From Nostoc edaphicum CCNP1411 (GTDB lineage Bacteria > Cyanobacteriota > Cyanobacteriia > Cyanobacteriales > Nostocaceae): 64,000 bases of DNA. The stretch is taken from assembly GCF_014023275.1 (NCBI RefSeq), contig NZ_CP054697.1, forward strand, positions 186,001 to 250,000, read 5' to 3'. Within the stretch, counting starts at the first letter, position 1. Each line of letters begins with the position of its first letter. Of the stretch, positions 18,516 to 27,640 are shown in pieces. The notes under the pieces were generated by a model, which was given only the letters and a program-made list of their open reading frames with translations, searched no databases and was not told the DNA's origin. A program made the position numbers and the translations under genes.

Positions 18516-18619
18516 TGATAAACTTCTTTGCGGGAGCAACGCTGGCATGAGCATTACTACACCCCACACCCAAAAACCTTATAAATAAGGGATTGCCTCA
18601 TATCTTGCGTGCCATTCGG

Positions 18620-18919
18620 CTATAAGTCAAAGTCAAGGCTGAAGGTTTCGCTTGAAGAATCTTCTTCTTTCTTCTGTGCCAATGGAGTTGAAGTCATTGA
18701 AGGAAGTTTGTTCGGCTCAGTAGTAATCGGCGTGAAAGCTACTTGTTGTGTAGCTAATCCAGCCTTGATGAAAACAAAATAGCAGTCAATTATAAAGTAA
18801 AGCGTCTCCAGGTAACTTTTACCTAGTTGTTGGGACTCTGCAAATATGCGCTCTCGGTAATTATCTTTGAGGCGAACTTTTTCCGGTGCTAAGTCTTTTT
18901 TATCTGCCATTGCGATCAC
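18620..18919 (-). CDS. ParR-like partner of the decayed second ParM system
   Basis: This 99-residue basic-then-acidic protein starts within the end of the ParM-like frame (ATGA overlap at 18916-18919). The N-terminal half KVRLKDNYRERIFAESQQLG (about 15-34) looks like a short helix-rich DNA-binding segment, and YLETLYFIIDCYFVFIKAG follows. The C-terminus is disordered and acidic. Size, position and coupling match a ParR/StbB-type adaptor. The start MIAMADKK could also be the second Met (18910). The gene itself is intact although its partner appears damaged. Confidence 0.55.
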   Translation of the reverse strand: MIAMADKKDLAPEKVRLKDNYRERIFAESQQLGKSYLETLYFIIDCYFVFIKAGLATQQVAFTPITTEPNKLPSMTSTPLAQKKEEDSSSETFSLDFDL

Positions 18920-19850
18920 TTAATAGATGTAGATGCTGGATTCTTGCTGCTGATGGCTTTTGCCATCTCTAAAAGCCCAAAGACATTAGCTTCTACTGGG
19001 TTGTCCAGTATTTTGAACCCGTTTTTCTCTAAAAGCTTCTTAAATCCAGGTAAGAGGCAGCCTCCACCAATCGCCCAGATTTCATCCCCTTGGTGTTTAG
19101 CATCAAGCGTCAGATTCACCACTTTCTTTAAGTATTTTTCATACCAATCTTTTAAACAAGCGCTGTAAACATCTTTGATATCGATGTCACGGCTGTACCG
19201 AGTATGCCCCATTTCCAGACAAAATCGGATTTTGGATGCATCCCCGATTTTTCCGCCATTTAAATGTTTCATCTTTTGGGAAATATCATTGATGAGAACT
19301 TCTACGCCAGTGGGGTAGGCGGTGTGAACTTCTCGTTTCCCTTGGTTGTAACGAGAATACAAAGTTGTGCCATTGCCAAAATCTAAAATGGTTAATTTTT
19401 TGGGTAGTTGATGCCCAAACAATGCACCCATCCCTTCTAGTACGACTTTCAGGACTTCGATCTTCACCTCTGATTGTTTGCCAGCAAGTATTGCCTGATA
19501 TTCCCCGTTTAGTACTTTTTGCAATTCGTCAGCCAGAGCGACATCATGTAAGCTAACAACTAATTTTAAATGCCAAGCTTTACGGTGTGGAAGATGTGCC
19601 AATGCACCGAATAAAGTCAATAATGCGTTATTGACTTTGTTTTCATTGTTACCAGTGTTTCGGTCAAAATAATTTCCTGTACGGAAAGCTGATTCTCCAA
19701 CTCAACTGTGTAAGCATTACCGTTAAAAACTACCCTCCCAGGTACGTCTTCCATCTCGGCATTGGTTATATAGCTGGGGACACGAACTACTTCAAAGCCA
19801 TCGACTAAAAGTTTTAGGCTTTTTTTTCTTCAGCGTCAAAAAATTATCAT
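18916..19850 (-). pseudogene. Decayed actin-like (ParM family) ATPase gene
   Basis: The long frame ends with the adenosine-motif-like IWAIGGGCLLPGFKKLLEKN and contains LTILDFGNGTTLYSRYN (phosphate-2 type), so the family is clear. Upstream, coding continues in other frames. VGESAFRTGNYFDRN (19640-19700) is preceded by a 5-bp tandem addition (GTTGA-GTTGG). GFEVVRVPSYITNAE and a lysine-rich start (ATG 19848-19850 with AAGAGG before it) need further one-base shifts. The phosphate-1 DxG loop seen in the other ParM-like protein is missing. The gene therefore looks inactive unless a TTG start near 19620 is used for a truncated product. Confidence 0.6.
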
Positions 19851-19895
19851 AACCTCTTGGGGGCTAAGTGGGGTAAAACCTCACTCAATCGAATA

Positions 19896-19994
19896 TACCC
19901 CATACAGCCCCCATAAAGCCCCCATATAGGAGTCAAAATTTGTTCAAGCCCCTAAATGATTTTGGGGTACATATAGCCCCCATACAGCCCCCAT
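19896..19994. repeat. GCCCCCAT iterons upstream of the second ParM locus
   Basis: Copies of AGCCCCCAT occur at 19905-19914, 19916-19925, 19974-19983 and 19985-19994. They form two pairs, with 11 bp within each pair and 69 bp between pairs. A degenerate half copy lies at 19896. Spacing near one helical turn is typical of protein-binding iterons. Placement just before a parM-parR pair suggests the parC centromere or promoter operator. Confidence 0.55.
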
Positions 19995-20133
19995 GAGTTT
20001 TTTGAAATCTTTTCTATGAACGCAGCAAAAATTAATTTAGATCATCGTTGACTGCTTGATTTATACTTTAGTGCCAATCTTTTGTTAGCAATTTATTTCC
20101 CTGCAAGATGTCTAGCTAAAGCTCTGATCCACT

Positions 20134-20403
20134 TACTCTATATCGCGTTATCGCGATGATTAAGTAACGAGAGGTTAACCCTTTTAAGTGTAATGCTGGG
20201 AATAGTGAGTGATCCGGCTTTCACTCTATATCGCGTTATCGCGATGATTAAGTAACGAGAGGTTAACCCTTTTGAGCGTAATGCTGGGAATAGTGAGTGA
20301 TCCGGCTTTCACTCTATATCGCGTTATCGCGATGATTAAGTAACGAGAGGTTAACCCTTTTAAGCGTAATGCTGGGAATAGTAAGTGATCTGGCTTTCAC
20401 TCT
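20134..20403. repeat. 88-bp tandem repeat, three copies
   Basis: Three copies with period 88 bp (TATCGCGTTA at 20141, 20229 and 20317) each contain TCGCGTTATCGCGA, ATGATTAAGTAACGAGAGG and GTAATGCTGGGAATAGT. They differ at only a few positions. A partial copy lies at 20736-20770 and another at 21059-21125. No ORF crosses them. They are close to the parA operon and carry the same core as sites upstream of parA, so a plasmid centromere or origin role is likely. Confidence 0.75.
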
Positions 20404-20438
20404 ATATCTGTCACTATACCCAAAAGATTTCCGGGTCT

Positions 20439-21023
20439 GGAAGCATAACCGAGTATTTCAATGTCTGAAACCATTATTGTTGCGTTACTGGATTGTCAGT
20501 AAGTCCTAACATTGGAAGGATAACTTGTCTTTTGACTCAAAATGGAAGCATAAAGCTATCCGCGAGTCCCAAAAAGGAAGTATCTTTTAAACCTAATAAA
20601 AACGTTGGTTCAACACTAGTTCTATTTTTTACATCCTCGCTGGGCTTAAGTTTGGGGCTTAGAACCATAATTTGTCCTTTTGGCGATTGGAAGCATAAGC
20701 CGTCCTTTTCTGCCAAGTTATCGTTCCAGTGACAATATCGCGTTATCGCGATGATTAAGTAACGAGAGGTGACTGTAACCATAAGTTTGCCGCTTTTGAA
20801 AGCATAGCCTTGCCGCAGGACAAGCCCAAGGGCTTGATTTAACGTTCTGCGATCGCAGTCAAAGCATTTGGTTTTGAAACCAAAAAGTTGCCGAAAGTCT
20901 AAAAATCAAGCATAAACCTGCCGAAAGTTCAGGGATTATGTACCCTCAAATACCTGAAGTAACAAGATTGCCTCTTAAAAACCCCAAAAATTCAAGCTGT
21001 CGTAAGTCCATTTGAAACTATAA
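20439..21023. repeat. Degenerate array of GGAAGCATAA motifs at about 108-bp spacing
   Basis: The motif occurs at 20439, 20544, 20689, then in weaker form at 20798 (GAAAGCATAG), 20906 (TCAAGCATAA) and 21014 (GAAACTATAA). Several copies are followed by a GCCG/TGCCG-like tail. Spacings are 105, 145, 109, 108 and 108 bp. No convincing ORF runs through. The rest of this 1.4-kb gene-free region (19851-21262) is the 88-bp repeat, the iterons and AT-rich DNA. Origin iterons or multiple small transcripts are possible. Confidence 0.45.
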
Positions 21024-21242
21024 ACGTGCCATCCCGGTAAACTTATGCTTACAGTCACACGAGAGGTTAATCCTTTTAAGCGTAATGCTGGGAATAGTGA
21101 GTGATCCGGCTTTCACTCTATATCGCGATATAGAGTCGCGATCACTGGTTCTAATTGGTTAGCCCTAATAAAGTTTTTTTAGTTAAACAAAGATAACAGT
21201 AGAAATCAGGTTTGACTTTCTGTGTATATCGCGTTATCGCGA
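20738..21242. promoter_or_regulatory. Isolated TCGCGTTATCGCGA partition-like sites downstream of parA operon
   Basis: Single copies of the imperfect palindrome TCGCGTTATCGCGA lie at 20738-20751 and 21229-21242, in addition to three copies in the 88-bp repeats and two upstream of parA. The outer TCGCG/CGCGA arms are inverted around TTAT. The sites flank the parA/RHH operon on both sides, as centromere sites of type I partition systems often do. Confidence 0.55.
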
Positions 21243-21262
21243 TGATTAGTTAACGAGGAGTA

Positions 21263-21763
21263 TCAATCGAGTGGTGGTGTTTTAGAAAGAGCATCTGAGA
21301 TGATTTGTGCAAGCTTATACTCAAACTCAGCCAGAGCTACTGGATCACCATTTGGTGGACGCTCTAGCTTTTCCGAGTGGCTAGCTTGTGCAATAATCTC
21401 TTTCTGCGCGTGTCGAAGAATTGTCATGCAAGACCTTAATACATGACTAAGTTTGAGAGGAGTTTCTAGTTCCTCGGCAAGGCGAGAGACGAATCGTTCA
21501 ATTTCTCTTTCCTCAGATTTAGTCAAAAGTACCCGCTTCTCTCGACTTAATTTTTCGATTACTGGTGCAGGTTGTATTGGTGGAGATTGTTGAGGGTCAA
21601 GAGTTATTGGCTCCACTAAAGTTGAATCTCTCACAGATGGAGCAGCAGTATTATCTGAAACTGAAGTTGTTTCCTCTGAATCGGAACCCCTGAGAACAGA
21701 CCGTACCAATGCTTCGTCTACTGGGCGGTAGGGTTTTTCATTTCCTGAAACGCGTTTAGCCAT
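21263..21763 (-). CDS. Ribbon-helix-helix-like partition partner of ParA
   Basis: This 166-residue protein is encoded six bases after parA, so it shares its operon. The N-terminal half is disordered and rich in Ser, Pro and acidic residues. The C-terminal half has KRVLLTKSEEREIERFVSR, followed by LKLSHVLRSCMTILRHAQ (about 80-125), a strand plus two helices that resemble the ribbon-helix-helix domains of small ParB/ParG-type proteins. It probably binds the TCGCGTTATCGCGA sites and stimulates ParA. The call comes from position and fold-like pattern. No ParB nuclease-type domain is present. Confidence 0.6.
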   Translation of the reverse strand: MAKRVSGNEKPYRPVDEALVRSVLRGSDSEETTSVSDNTAAPSVRDSTLVEPITLDPQQSPPIQPAPVIEKLSREKRVLLTKSEEREIERFVSRLAEELETPLKLSHVLRSCMTILRHAQKEIIAQASHSEKLERPPNGDPVALAEFEYKLAQIISDALSKTPPLD

Positions 21764-21769
21764 TGGTGA

Positions 21770-22657
21770 CTACTTTTTGCCTCGCTTTGTTGAAACAGCA
21801 GATTTTATAGTAGATGTTGTAACTGGTTCTTCAAACTCAGCAATACGAGCTTCTATTTCCTTAGACAGCTTACGATATTGGTTTGTGACTTTGTGGTTTG
21901 GTGCAGTTTGGAAAATTGTCTTCCCTAACTTTTGGGACTGAGGTACAACCGTAGAACGGCTGATGAGTGTATCAAATTTTAAAGACTTACTACCATCAGA
22001 AAAAAGTTTCTCGACATATTCAGTTAGAGAACTAGCTAATATAGTTCTGCTATCTACACAACAAAGAATTACTCCTAACAAACGTAAATTCGGGTTGCCG
22101 TAACGTTGAGCGCCTTGAATGTCAGTTAAAGCATCATTAAGTCCTGCGATAGCAAATGGGTCAGGAGTGGCTGAAAGAATAAACCAGTCAGCCGACTTAT
22201 AGGCTGCAATTGTTGGTGTAGTTGCATTAGGCGCTGTATCAAGAAAGATGTAATCATACATTCCAGCAAGCTTGCGTAAAGGATTAATCAAAACATCTTG
22301 AGTAACCAAAAACTTATCTCTAGCTGCGAGTGCTTGATCTATCTTTTCTAGATTTCGACGAGCTGCAATCAAATGAATATTTTTAGGTAACTCTACTCCA
22401 TCATCAGGGGTAATGATTACATCTGTTGGTTCTTCTTCCCCAGTCAAAACTTCAAAAGTACCAAGGAAGCTTTCGCTAGGAATTCCTAAATGCCGGGTAG
22501 CTCCCTGGTTCATATCTAAATCGAATATTAGGCATCGCCTTCCCATTTCACCTAAAGCAGTTGCAATATGAATCAGGTTACTAGTTTTTGCAACTCCTCC
22601 CTTTTGATTGCCCACTGCAATTACTTTAGTTTTTCGTGCTGTTACTTCATGGCTCAT
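21770..22657 (-). CDS. parA: ParA-family plasmid partition ATPase
   Basis: This 295-residue protein is a Walker-type ParA ATPase with the deviant Walker A KGGVAKT (19-25), a Walker A-prime LIFDLDMNQGAT and a Walker B IFLDTAPN. It would form a gradient on the nucleoid to place plasmid copies. I chose ATG 22657 (MSHEVTARK) because GAGGACACTTAC gives a ribosome site. An in-frame TTG at 22681 is less likely. A small RHH-like gene follows after 6 bp. Repeated TCGCGTTATCGCGA sites upstream (22745, 22885) could serve both as centromere and promoter operator. Family call is firm. Confidence 0.9.
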   Translation of the reverse strand: MSHEVTARKTKVIAVGNQKGGVAKTSNLIHIATALGEMGRRCLIFDLDMNQGATRHLGIPSESFLGTFEVLTGEEEPTDVIITPDDGVELPKNIHLIAARRNLEKIDQALAARDKFLVTQDVLINPLRKLAGMYDYIFLDTAPNATTPTIAAYKSADWFILSATPDPFAIAGLNDALTDIQGAQRYGNPNLRLLGVILCCVDSRTILASSLTEYVEKLFSDGSKSLKFDTLISRSTVVPQSQKLGKTIFQTAPNHKVTNQYRKLSKEIEARIAEFEEPVTTSTIKSAVSTKRGKK

Positions 22658-22710
22658 GTAAGTGTCCTCAATAACCAGCAAATTTTAATAGCGACTTCGC
22701 ATTATAGTAA

Positions 22711-22900
22711 TGTCGCGTTATCCGAAACTAGCGTTATAGGATACTCGCGTTATCGCGATTTAGTAAGTGGGCTGATAATACCACTCGATAAGTAAGATCC
22801 TTACCGTACAACAATTTTTCAGTTTTGATAACGAGTTTGTATTATAACAATGTCGCGTTATCCGAAACTAGCGTTATAGCAAACTCGCGTTATCGCGATT
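22711..22900. promoter_or_regulatory. Duplicated 50-bp operator/centromere unit upstream of parA
   Basis: Two units start at 22711 and 22851 (140 bp apart). Each reads TGTCGCGTTATCCGAAACTA, then GCGTTATAG and then ACTCGCGTTATCGCGATT. Each contains one perfect TCGCGTTATCGCGA core and two half sites. They lie between parA and the helicase-methylase gene. The same core occurs at five positions beyond the operon. Confidence 0.6.
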
Positions 22901-22929
22901 AAATAAAAAAAAGAGCTTATTATTTTTTT

Positions 22930-22965
22930 TAAGGGTAAAAAAGACCCAGATTAAATACCTGGGCC
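22930..22965 (-). terminator. Rho-independent terminator of the methylase-helicase gene
   Basis: On the minus strand GGCCCAG (22959-22965) pairs with CTGGGTC (22943-22949) around a 9-nt loop, followed by a T-rich run. It lies 15 bp after the stop of the 1428-residue protein. Confidence 0.7.
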
Positions 22966-22979
22966 TTTGAGGTTGGGAA

Positions 22980-25900
22980 TTACCCCAAGATTTCAATCAC
23001 AGCCGCTAGAATAGCTGGGGCTTTGTCTGAAACCGGAATGAATACCCGCTTTTGCCAGTTGATGATCTCGGTGAAGCAACCCACAGCTAAGAGTCGCTCT
23101 GCCAGTGAGATACCATTAACCAGTTCTATGCGAGGTTCATTAGCAACGAAAGACCGCCGCAGCGTAATTCCTCCTGGTAGTTGCTGTGTATATCTCTCGT
23201 TTAATACCAGCGAAACAAGTTCTTCTGGAGAAAGGACTTGATTTCTTAGTCCGAGTTGTTCGCGCACGGTTTGAATGTCGTGAGCATTCACCACCCGACC
23301 AAGAATCTTTTGCCCATCGCTGGTTTGTAGTCGGAATACTCGACTATTCTGCTGTGGTAGGATTTTCCAAATGGGCAACAAAATACCGGTGACTAAATGC
23401 AAGTAATCGGTTGTGAACTTGGGTAATTCGTTTACTTCAGTAGACCAAGCAGCAGTAAACGCATCAATAGAAACTTGCCCCCATGTGGAAGATTCCAAGT
23501 CTTGGACTGGTACGCGAGTTTCCTTCTGTGGACGAATCAGCAAAACTCTTGGGACAACACCACCATCCGCGTCGTAGATACTATGTGTCGGAATTGATAC
23601 AGCAGCATTGCCTGACTTGGAGTTGATCATGAGCCTTCCTTGATATTGAGTGGCGAACTCTAACATCTCGTCAGCAGTTCTGATGTTGTTCTTCTGAGTG
23701 CGTTCCACTTTCAAGTAATTGGTGACGCTACCAGTTTGAGCATGAGTATATACAGCTTCCTGGCTCTCAACAGTAAACCGTTCAGCCCGTAAAGTTTCCA
23801 CACCCATCTCATAGACCCCTGCGGCGATCGCTGCTTCAATCTGTTGACTTAGCAACAACTCAAAACGCTCGAAAATGATGTTTTGCATATCGATGCGTAA
23901 AGCCAGTAGTCGGTTAAGGAATTGACGCAGGGGTGGGAGATCGATCTTCATCCCGCCTTCGTGGGAAGTCAGCGATAAACCTGTCATTTGCTCGAAAGTG
24001 CCGAGTGACACTTCATAAAATCGACCTTGGAAGATTTGCTTAAATAACTCATACAAAGCGTGTTCTGCATACTGAGATTCAAGATTATCTTTAGCCTCAA
24101 ATATCCCATTGCCTCCGGTTTGCCTTTGCCCCCTTGTGAGTGCCCCCAAGCTATCCAGCCGTCGGGCAATGGTTGAGATAAAGCGGCGTTCACCGATGAC
24201 GTTAGTGGTAACAGGTCGGAAAATAGGTGCTGATGCTTGGTTAGTTCTGTGCGATCGCCCTAAACCTTGGATGGCATTGTCTGCTCTCCAGCCGGCTTCC
24301 AACAAATAATGCGATCGCCGCCGACGATTCACAGCATTTAGATCAGCATGATAACTCCTGCCTGTGCCGCCGGCATCACTGAAAATGAGGATTTGCTTGT
24401 CTCCCTGCATAAACGCAGCAGTTTCAGCAATATTCGCCCCACCACCGCGTGAATCCACAAACAAACGTCCAGATTCATCTTTGAGAACTCGTTTACTACG
24501 ACCCGTAACTTCAGCCACTTGCTTATTACCGAAGTGCCACAGCAATTGTTCTAATGCACCAGGGATTGGATCAAGACGTGCTAACTTATCGACTAAGGCA
24601 TCTCTCAAAGCTACAGCTTCTTGTGAAATAACTGGAGAGCCATCAGCGTCAAAGACCGGCTCGGATCTTTCTTCTCCATCAACGCCAGAATGGATGGAAT
24701 GAAGATGAACAGGGAAAGCACTCATCAGGTAATCCATGAGGTATTCCCGTGGGGTCAGGTCAAGATTAAGATCCTTCCATTCCGAAGCCGGAACTTCATC
24801 AAGTCGTCGTTTCAAAAGTTCTTCATTAGTCGAAACTATTTGAATGACAACTGCAAGACCAAGGGATAGATCCTGCTCAATCGCTTTGATCAGGGTAGGG
24901 CATTTCATCCCGGTCAGCAGATGATTGAAGAATCTTTGCTTGTGTGACTCAAACTGCGAGTTGGCAGACATCTTAGCAGCACGATTGTACGTTTTTGCGC
25001 CAGAGATATTACAAGCTTCTAACGCTTTTTCTAAATTATTATGAATAACCTGAAAAGCATCGGAGTAGCTATTGTAAATCCGTTCCTGCGTGGGCGTTAA
25101 ATCAATGTAGAGAGTTTGATACTCAACTCCCTCGAATGAAAGGCTCCGCGCCAGATACAGTCCCAAAGCCTTGAGATCCCTGGCGACCACTTCCATCGCA
25201 GCGATACCACCGCCCTCAATGGATTCCACAAAATCCTCACGGGAGGTAAACGGAAAGTCGCCCGTCTGCCAAAGCCCCAGACGATTTGCATAAGATAGGT
25301 TAGAAACCTTCGTCGCTCCAGTCGCGGAGACATAGACAACTCTTGCCCCAGGTAAAGCATTTTGCAACCGCAGCCCAATAATGCCTTGCTGGGATGCTGC
25401 AACCATGCCCAGTTTACCCTCTTGCGCCATTGCGTTACCCATACTGTGGCACTCGTCATAGGCGATCGCTCCCTCAAAGTCCTTGCCTGCCCACTCAACG
25501 ATTTGCTTGAGCCGACTTTTACCGTTCTTTTGAGAGCGAAGAGTTGAGTACGTGCAGAACAGAATACCTTGGGTGAAAGGGATGGGGTCGCCAAGTTTGA
25601 TGTTGCTCAGGTCAATGATATCTTTTTCACTACCTCCGAGCGCACACCAATCTCTACGTGCGTCCTCAATAAGAGCAGAACTCTTTGATACCCAAATGGC
25701 TTTTCTTCGTTCCTGACACCAGTTGTCGAGGATGATTCCTGCACATTGTCTTCCTTTCCCCGCGCCTGTCCCATCGCCTAAGAACCAGCCACGACGAAAT
25801 TTTACGGCATTTTCTTCGCCAGTTGCCGCTACAGTCACATTATCCCATGAATCATCCACAATATAAGACCCAGACAGAAATTCACAGTGAGCCTGACCTG

Positions 25901-27266
25901 CGTAAATAACGCTCTCAAGTTGTGCTTCTGATAACAAGCCTTGTGTAACAATGTTTTGTGGGAGATGTGGTTTGTAAGTGGGAGCGGGGGGCGAAACAAG
26001 TGCTAGGGCTGCACTTTCGCACAGTAGGGACGGATGAGCTAAAGCATCTTTAATTCTGATTCGCTGTGGGCGATAGGTTTCATATAAAGTATCTTTGAGT
26101 CCTTCTGTAGCAGACCATTCGATAACCTCATACTCCAACACTACTACGTCGTCTGGAAGAAAGGAGACTGTTTCTGGTTGTGCAACTGTAATACGCTTTG
26201 GCAATTGAACGACAATTGCCTTCGCAGCAGCTTTGACTTTTTCTGAGCGTTCCCACAAAGATCGCTTAGGTAATTGCTCAATCAACGCTAGCAGTTCGGG
26301 CAAGTCCAAGGTTTCGGAAATACAGGGGATGTCACTGTGATTATCAGCCGGAACCTTGTCAATTACTGTGATTCTGGTATCGATTTGTGTACCATGTTTT
26401 GAGTAAACCTTGCCGTTAACCCCGACTGACATTAAAACTCGCGCTTCTGAGTGCCACCTAACAAAAGTCTCTCGCCAGCTTGGGTTAGCCGGAGAGAACC
26501 AATTGGCTGTGATTGTTACCAGTCGTCCACCGTCAGCCAGTCTTTGCAATGCCGAGTTGATGTGGCGAGGAGTTGCGTCGGGGTTACGACTGTTGATTTT
26601 GGGAGATGCAGAGAAAGGTGGATTCATCAAAACAACTGAGGGCTGAGTCTTGCCAACCAGATAGTCGTTAATCTGTTCCGCGTTTACTGAGAATAGTGGA
26701 GTGCCAGGAAACAACCGACGCAGAATCTTACTTCTATCGGGTGCAAGCTCGTTTAGCATCAGACTTGCACTGTGCAGTTTAGCCATTTGTGCCAATAGGC
26801 CAGTTCCGGCACTTGGCTCCAGCACCAAATCAGTAGCTTGTATAAATCCTGCTTTGGCTACCAGATAAGCAAGCGGCAGAGGGGTGGAGAATTGCTGAAG
26901 CTGTACTGATTCTTCACTACGGCGAGTATGCGTCGGGCAGAGGGCTACTAACTTCTCCAATTCCAATAATACTGTTAGCGGCGGTTCTAATAAAAGCTTG
27001 TAACCTTTTTGACGCAGATATAAAATTTGCGCCACTTCCACAGCTTCGTAAGCATCTTTCCACTGCCATGCACCAGACGCGGCAGTGCCTAGAAAGTAGC
27101 GATTCATCTGGGAAGAAACAGTTTTCGTAGAGAGAGGGCGATTATCTGTTAAAACTTTTGCAAGCTCTTGGGCAACACTAATAACTGACTGCCCATAATC
27201 GATTACTGTTTGCAAATCGAATAAAGAACCTTGAGTGAAAAGTTGCTGTACCATTGCATCACTCAC
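22980..27266 (-). CDS. Strawberry-notch-type helicase fused to an N6-adenine methylase-like domain
   Basis: This 1428-residue plasmid protein has two parts. The N-terminal part (about 130-300) has methyltransferase motif I LEPSAGTG and the catalytic NPPF (215-218) of N6-adenine methylases. The middle (about 440-1050) is a helicase of the strawberry notch type, with Walker A GDGTGAGKGRQ (497-507) and box II DECHSM (604-609), followed by IFSDAGGTGRSYHADLNA and WRADNAIQGLGRSHR in the second lobe. The C-terminal 350 residues look like the family C-terminal domain. Such fusions occur on phages and plasmids. The function is not settled, and roles in DNA protection or anti-restriction are inference. 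No frameshift is seen. Confidence 0.88.
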   Translation of the reverse strand: MSDAMVQQLFTQGSLFDLQTVIDYGQSVISVAQELAKVLTDNRPLSTKTVSSQMNRYFLGTAASGAWQWKDAYEAVEVAQILYLRQKGYKLLLEPPLTVLLELEKLVALCPTHTRRSEESVQLQQFSTPLPLAYLVAKAGFIQATDLVLEPSAGTGLLAQMAKLHSASLMLNELAPDRSKILRRLFPGTPLFSVNAEQINDYLVGKTQPSVVLMNPPFSASPKINSRNPDATPRHINSALQRLADGGRLVTITANWFSPANPSWRETFVRWHSEARVLMSVGVNGKVYSKHGTQIDTRITVIDKVPADNHSDIPCISETLDLPELLALIEQLPKRSLWERSEKVKAAAKAIVVQLPKRITVAQPETVSFLPDDVVVLEYEVIEWSATEGLKDTLYETYRPQRIRIKDALAHPSLLCESAALALVSPPAPTYKPHLPQNIVTQGLLSEAQLESVIYAGQAHCEFLSGSYIVDDSWDNVTVAATGEENAVKFRRGWFLGDGTGAGKGRQCAGIILDNWCQERRKAIWVSKSSALIEDARRDWCALGGSEKDIIDLSNIKLGDPIPFTQGILFCTYSTLRSQKNGKSRLKQIVEWAGKDFEGAIAYDECHSMGNAMAQEGKLGMVAASQQGIIGLRLQNALPGARVVYVSATGATKVSNLSYANRLGLWQTGDFPFTSREDFVESIEGGGIAAMEVVARDLKALGLYLARSLSFEGVEYQTLYIDLTPTQERIYNSYSDAFQVIHNNLEKALEACNISGAKTYNRAAKMSANSQFESHKQRFFNHLLTGMKCPTLIKAIEQDLSLGLAVVIQIVSTNEELLKRRLDEVPASEWKDLNLDLTPREYLMDYLMSAFPVHLHSIHSGVDGEERSEPVFDADGSPVISQEAVALRDALVDKLARLDPIPGALEQLLWHFGNKQVAEVTGRSKRVLKDESGRLFVDSRGGGANIAETAAFMQGDKQILIFSDAGGTGRSYHADLNAVNRRRRSHYLLEAGWRADNAIQGLGRSHRTNQASAPIFRPVTTNVIGERRFISTIARRLDSLGALTRGQRQTGGNGIFEAKDNLESQYAEHALYELFKQIFQGRFYEVSLGTFEQMTGLSLTSHEGGMKIDLPPLRQFLNRLLALRIDMQNIIFERFELLLSQQIEAAIAAGVYEMGVETLRAERFTVESQEAVYTHAQTGSVTNYLKVERTQKNNIRTADEMLEFATQYQGRLMINSKSGNAAVSIPTHSIYDADGGVVPRVLLIRPQKETRVPVQDLESSTWGQVSIDAFTAAWSTEVNELPKFTTDYLHLVTGILLPIWKILPQQNSRVFRLQTSDGQKILGRVVNAHDIQTVREQLGLRNQVLSPEELVSLVLNERYTQQLPGGITLRRSFVANEPRIELVNGISLAERLLAVGCFTEIINWQKRVFIPVSDKAPAILAAVIEILG

Positions 27267-27314
27267 AATATTATTTTTTCACTTTTGCTATGGCGAAGCC
27301 TTCCTCTTACTAAT

Positions 27315-27580
27315 AAATGAGGCAATTACCAAGAAGGGGAAAAGGGAAAGGGGGAAGGGGAAAGGGCACAGAATCTAGAACTTTTTCCCACAAGGTAGAA
27401 AGCCCACTTCGGCTACGCTCAGTGCATCGCCTGTCCTAATTGTGGAGAACAAAAAAGAAGATTTTTGAGACACGTAGTGCGAGAACTTAGCAGCGTCTTT
27501 ATTTGGAACAAGAGCTTTTAAGTTATTGGTTCCCTTTCCCCTTCCCCTTTCCCCTTTAACCTTCTTCATTAGCCTCATTT
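27315..27580. repeat. Heptad-arm inverted element (GGGGAAA type)
   Basis: An outer 9-bp inverted pair AAATGAGGC (27315-27323) and GCCTCATTT (27572-27580) encloses purine-rich arms (AAGGGGAAAAGGGAAAG..., 27333-27367) and their pyrimidine complement (27531-27560). The core includes TTTTTGAGACACGTAGTGCGAG, related to the core at 8521-8700. No gene is present in the 374 bp between the flanking genes. Confidence 0.65.
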
Positions 27581-27640
27581 AAACTTTTAAACCTTTCAGA
27601 TATTTATTCTTCGGTGATCGAACGAGAATTAAAAAGTGAA

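Noticed and set aside
20134..21023. Possible CRISPR array in the repeat region
   Set aside because: Repeats are 88 bp or about 10 bp with 95 to 135-bp gaps, and neither is a 28-37 bp direct repeat with uniform 30-40 bp spacers. No cas genes are near.
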